A stretch of DNA of 6,766 nt, taken from contig JAKBCD010000102.1 in assembly GCA_021808205.1 (NCBI GenBank), positions 1-6,766 on the forward strand. Reading direction: 5' to 3'. This document shows, one piece after another, positions 6,488-6,766 of the stretch. The position numbers and the translations under genes are program-made. Position 1 is the stretch's first letter. Every line of letters begins with the position of its first letter. Below the pieces are notes generated by a model. It was not told the DNA's origin. It was given only the letters and a program-made list of their open reading frames with translations, and ran no database searches. The DNA is from Pseudomonadota bacterium. Its GTDB lineage: Bacteria; Pseudomonadota; Alphaproteobacteria; Acetobacterales; Acetobacteraceae.

Positions 6488-6505
6488 TCCCGGCGTAACC
6501 CGGGG
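6488..6505 (+). other. Small hairpin in the cold-shock gene leader
   Basis: TCCCGG (6488-6493) pairs with CCGGGG (6500-6505), one pair being T-G, over a six-base loop. It ends 15 bases before the AGGAG of the cold-shock gene. Cold-shock leaders are often structured, but this stem is short. Confidence 0.25.
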
Positions 6506-6520
6506 TGATGACATGTTTTG

Positions 6521-6525
6521 AGGAG
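6521..6525 (+). promoter_or_regulatory. Ribosome binding site of the cold-shock gene
   Basis: AGGAG lies eleven bases before the ATG at 6537. The spacing is a little long, but no other start in frame fits better and the encoded protein begins at the usual Csp N-terminus. Confidence 0.65.
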
Positions 6526-6536
6526 CGACGAAGACA

Positions 6537-6740
6537 ATGCCGATCGGTACCGTGAAGTGGTTCAATACAACCAAGGGTTTCGGATTCATCGTGCCGCAGG
6601 ATGGCGGCAAGGATGTATTCGTCCATATCACCGCGGTGCAGTCCGCCGGGTTGCGCGGCCTGAATGAGGGTCAGAAGGTGAGCTTCGACATCACCAAGGA
6701 ACGCGGCAAAGACGCTGCGGTCAACCTAAAAGCGGTCTGA
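6537..6740 (+). CDS. Cold-shock domain protein (CspA family)
   Basis: This 67-residue protein is a single cold-shock domain, a five-stranded beta-barrel that binds single-stranded RNA and DNA and acts as an RNA chaperone or transcription antiterminator. It has the canonical start GTVKWFN (4-10), RNP1 KGFGFI (13-18) and RNP2 VFVHI (27-31), with the expected nucleic-acid-stacking aromatics W8, F15, F17, F28 and H30. It is full length for the family, and ends with a basic/acidic strand and loop ([16 protein letters not shown]). The leader is probably long, as in many csp genes. After the stop, GCCC (6747-6750) and GGGC (6756-6759) could begin a terminator, but the window ends seven bases later. 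Which paralogue it is (cspA, cspE or other) and whether it is cold-induced cannot be told from the sequence; no symbol is given. It is divergent from acs. Confidence 0.95.
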   Translation: MPIGTVKWFNTTKGFGFIVPQDGGKDVFVHITAVQSAGLRGLNEGQKVSFDITKERGKDAAVNLKAV

Positions 6741-6766
6741 TCACCCGCCCGTATTGGGCTTGTAGG

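Larger units (their letters stand above)
6224..6536. other. Divergent intergenic region between acs and the cold-shock gene
   Basis: This 313-base stretch has no credible protein gene; the short frames crossing it have no matching ribosome binding sites or recognisable products. The acs-proximal third holds the candidate acs promoter and ribosome binding site. The middle holds a perfect 10-bp inverted repeat (6328-6349). The remainder is the presumed promoter and long leader of the cold-shock gene, with TTGACA at 6373-6378 as the best -35 match, although no good -10 follows at 16-18 bases. GACTT occurs three times at 6416-6432. I see no tRNA or recognisable riboswitch. Confidence 0.6.

Noticed and set aside
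6253..6626. Minus-strand open frames across the acs/csp spacer and into the cold-shock gene.
   Set aside because: They overlap the well-supported cold-shock gene on the opposite strand and have no recognisable product.
6747..6766. A GCCC/GGGC mini-hairpin after the cold-shock stop as a terminator.
   Set aside because: Only four pairs, and the window ends before any T-run could be seen.

Overview
The window is a GC-rich bacterial chromosomal segment of mostly housekeeping genes. The style of the proteins (IlvC N-terminus, short CspA-like protein, Acs, PEP carboxylase) and the codon use suggest an alphaproteobacterium. Rhodospirillales/Acetobacteraceae is my guess, made from memory without a database search. 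I see no mobile elements, CRISPR arrays, tRNA or rRNA genes, and no sign of recent transfer.

Layout, left to right. (1) Bases 1-64, minus strand: the first 21 codons of ilvC (ketol-acid reductoisomerase), running off the left edge. (2) Bases 65-289: a divergent intergenic region holding a 17-bp A/T-rich palindrome and, on the ilvC side, a tentative leader-ORF-plus-hairpins arrangement. (3) Bases 290-1378, plus strand: an uncharacterised four-helix membrane protein that looks internally duplicated (two helices plus a PH-like soluble domain, twice). (4) Bases 1396-4188, minus strand: ppc, phosphoenolpyruvate carboxylase, ending only 17 bp from the convergent membrane-protein gene. (5) Bases 4189-4288: an intercistronic gap almost filled by a large two-tier inverted repeat. 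(6) Bases 4289-6223, minus strand: acs, acetyl-CoA synthetase, with a TTG start and a strong ribosome binding site. (7) Bases 6224-6536: a 313-bp divergent intergenic region with a plausible acs promoter, a 10-bp perfect inverted repeat and the leader of (8) a 67-residue cold-shock protein at 6537-6740, plus strand.

How they may work together: acs and ppc are co-directional, in the order acs then ppc. Acs makes acetyl-CoA from acetate and PEPC makes oxaloacetate from PEP and bicarbonate; these are the two substrates of citrate synthase. Acetyl-CoA is also a known allosteric activator of many bacterial PEPCs, so the pairing is metabolically sensible. The hairpin between the genes, and a possible ppc-proximal promoter without a good Shine-Dalgarno sequence, suggest that the two may not be expressed at equal levels.

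The window looks largely ordinary. The observations most worth a second look are the acs-ppc intercistronic inverted repeat, the possible leaderless ppc transcript, the ilvC leader region and the duplicated membrane protein. None is strong evidence for a new system.
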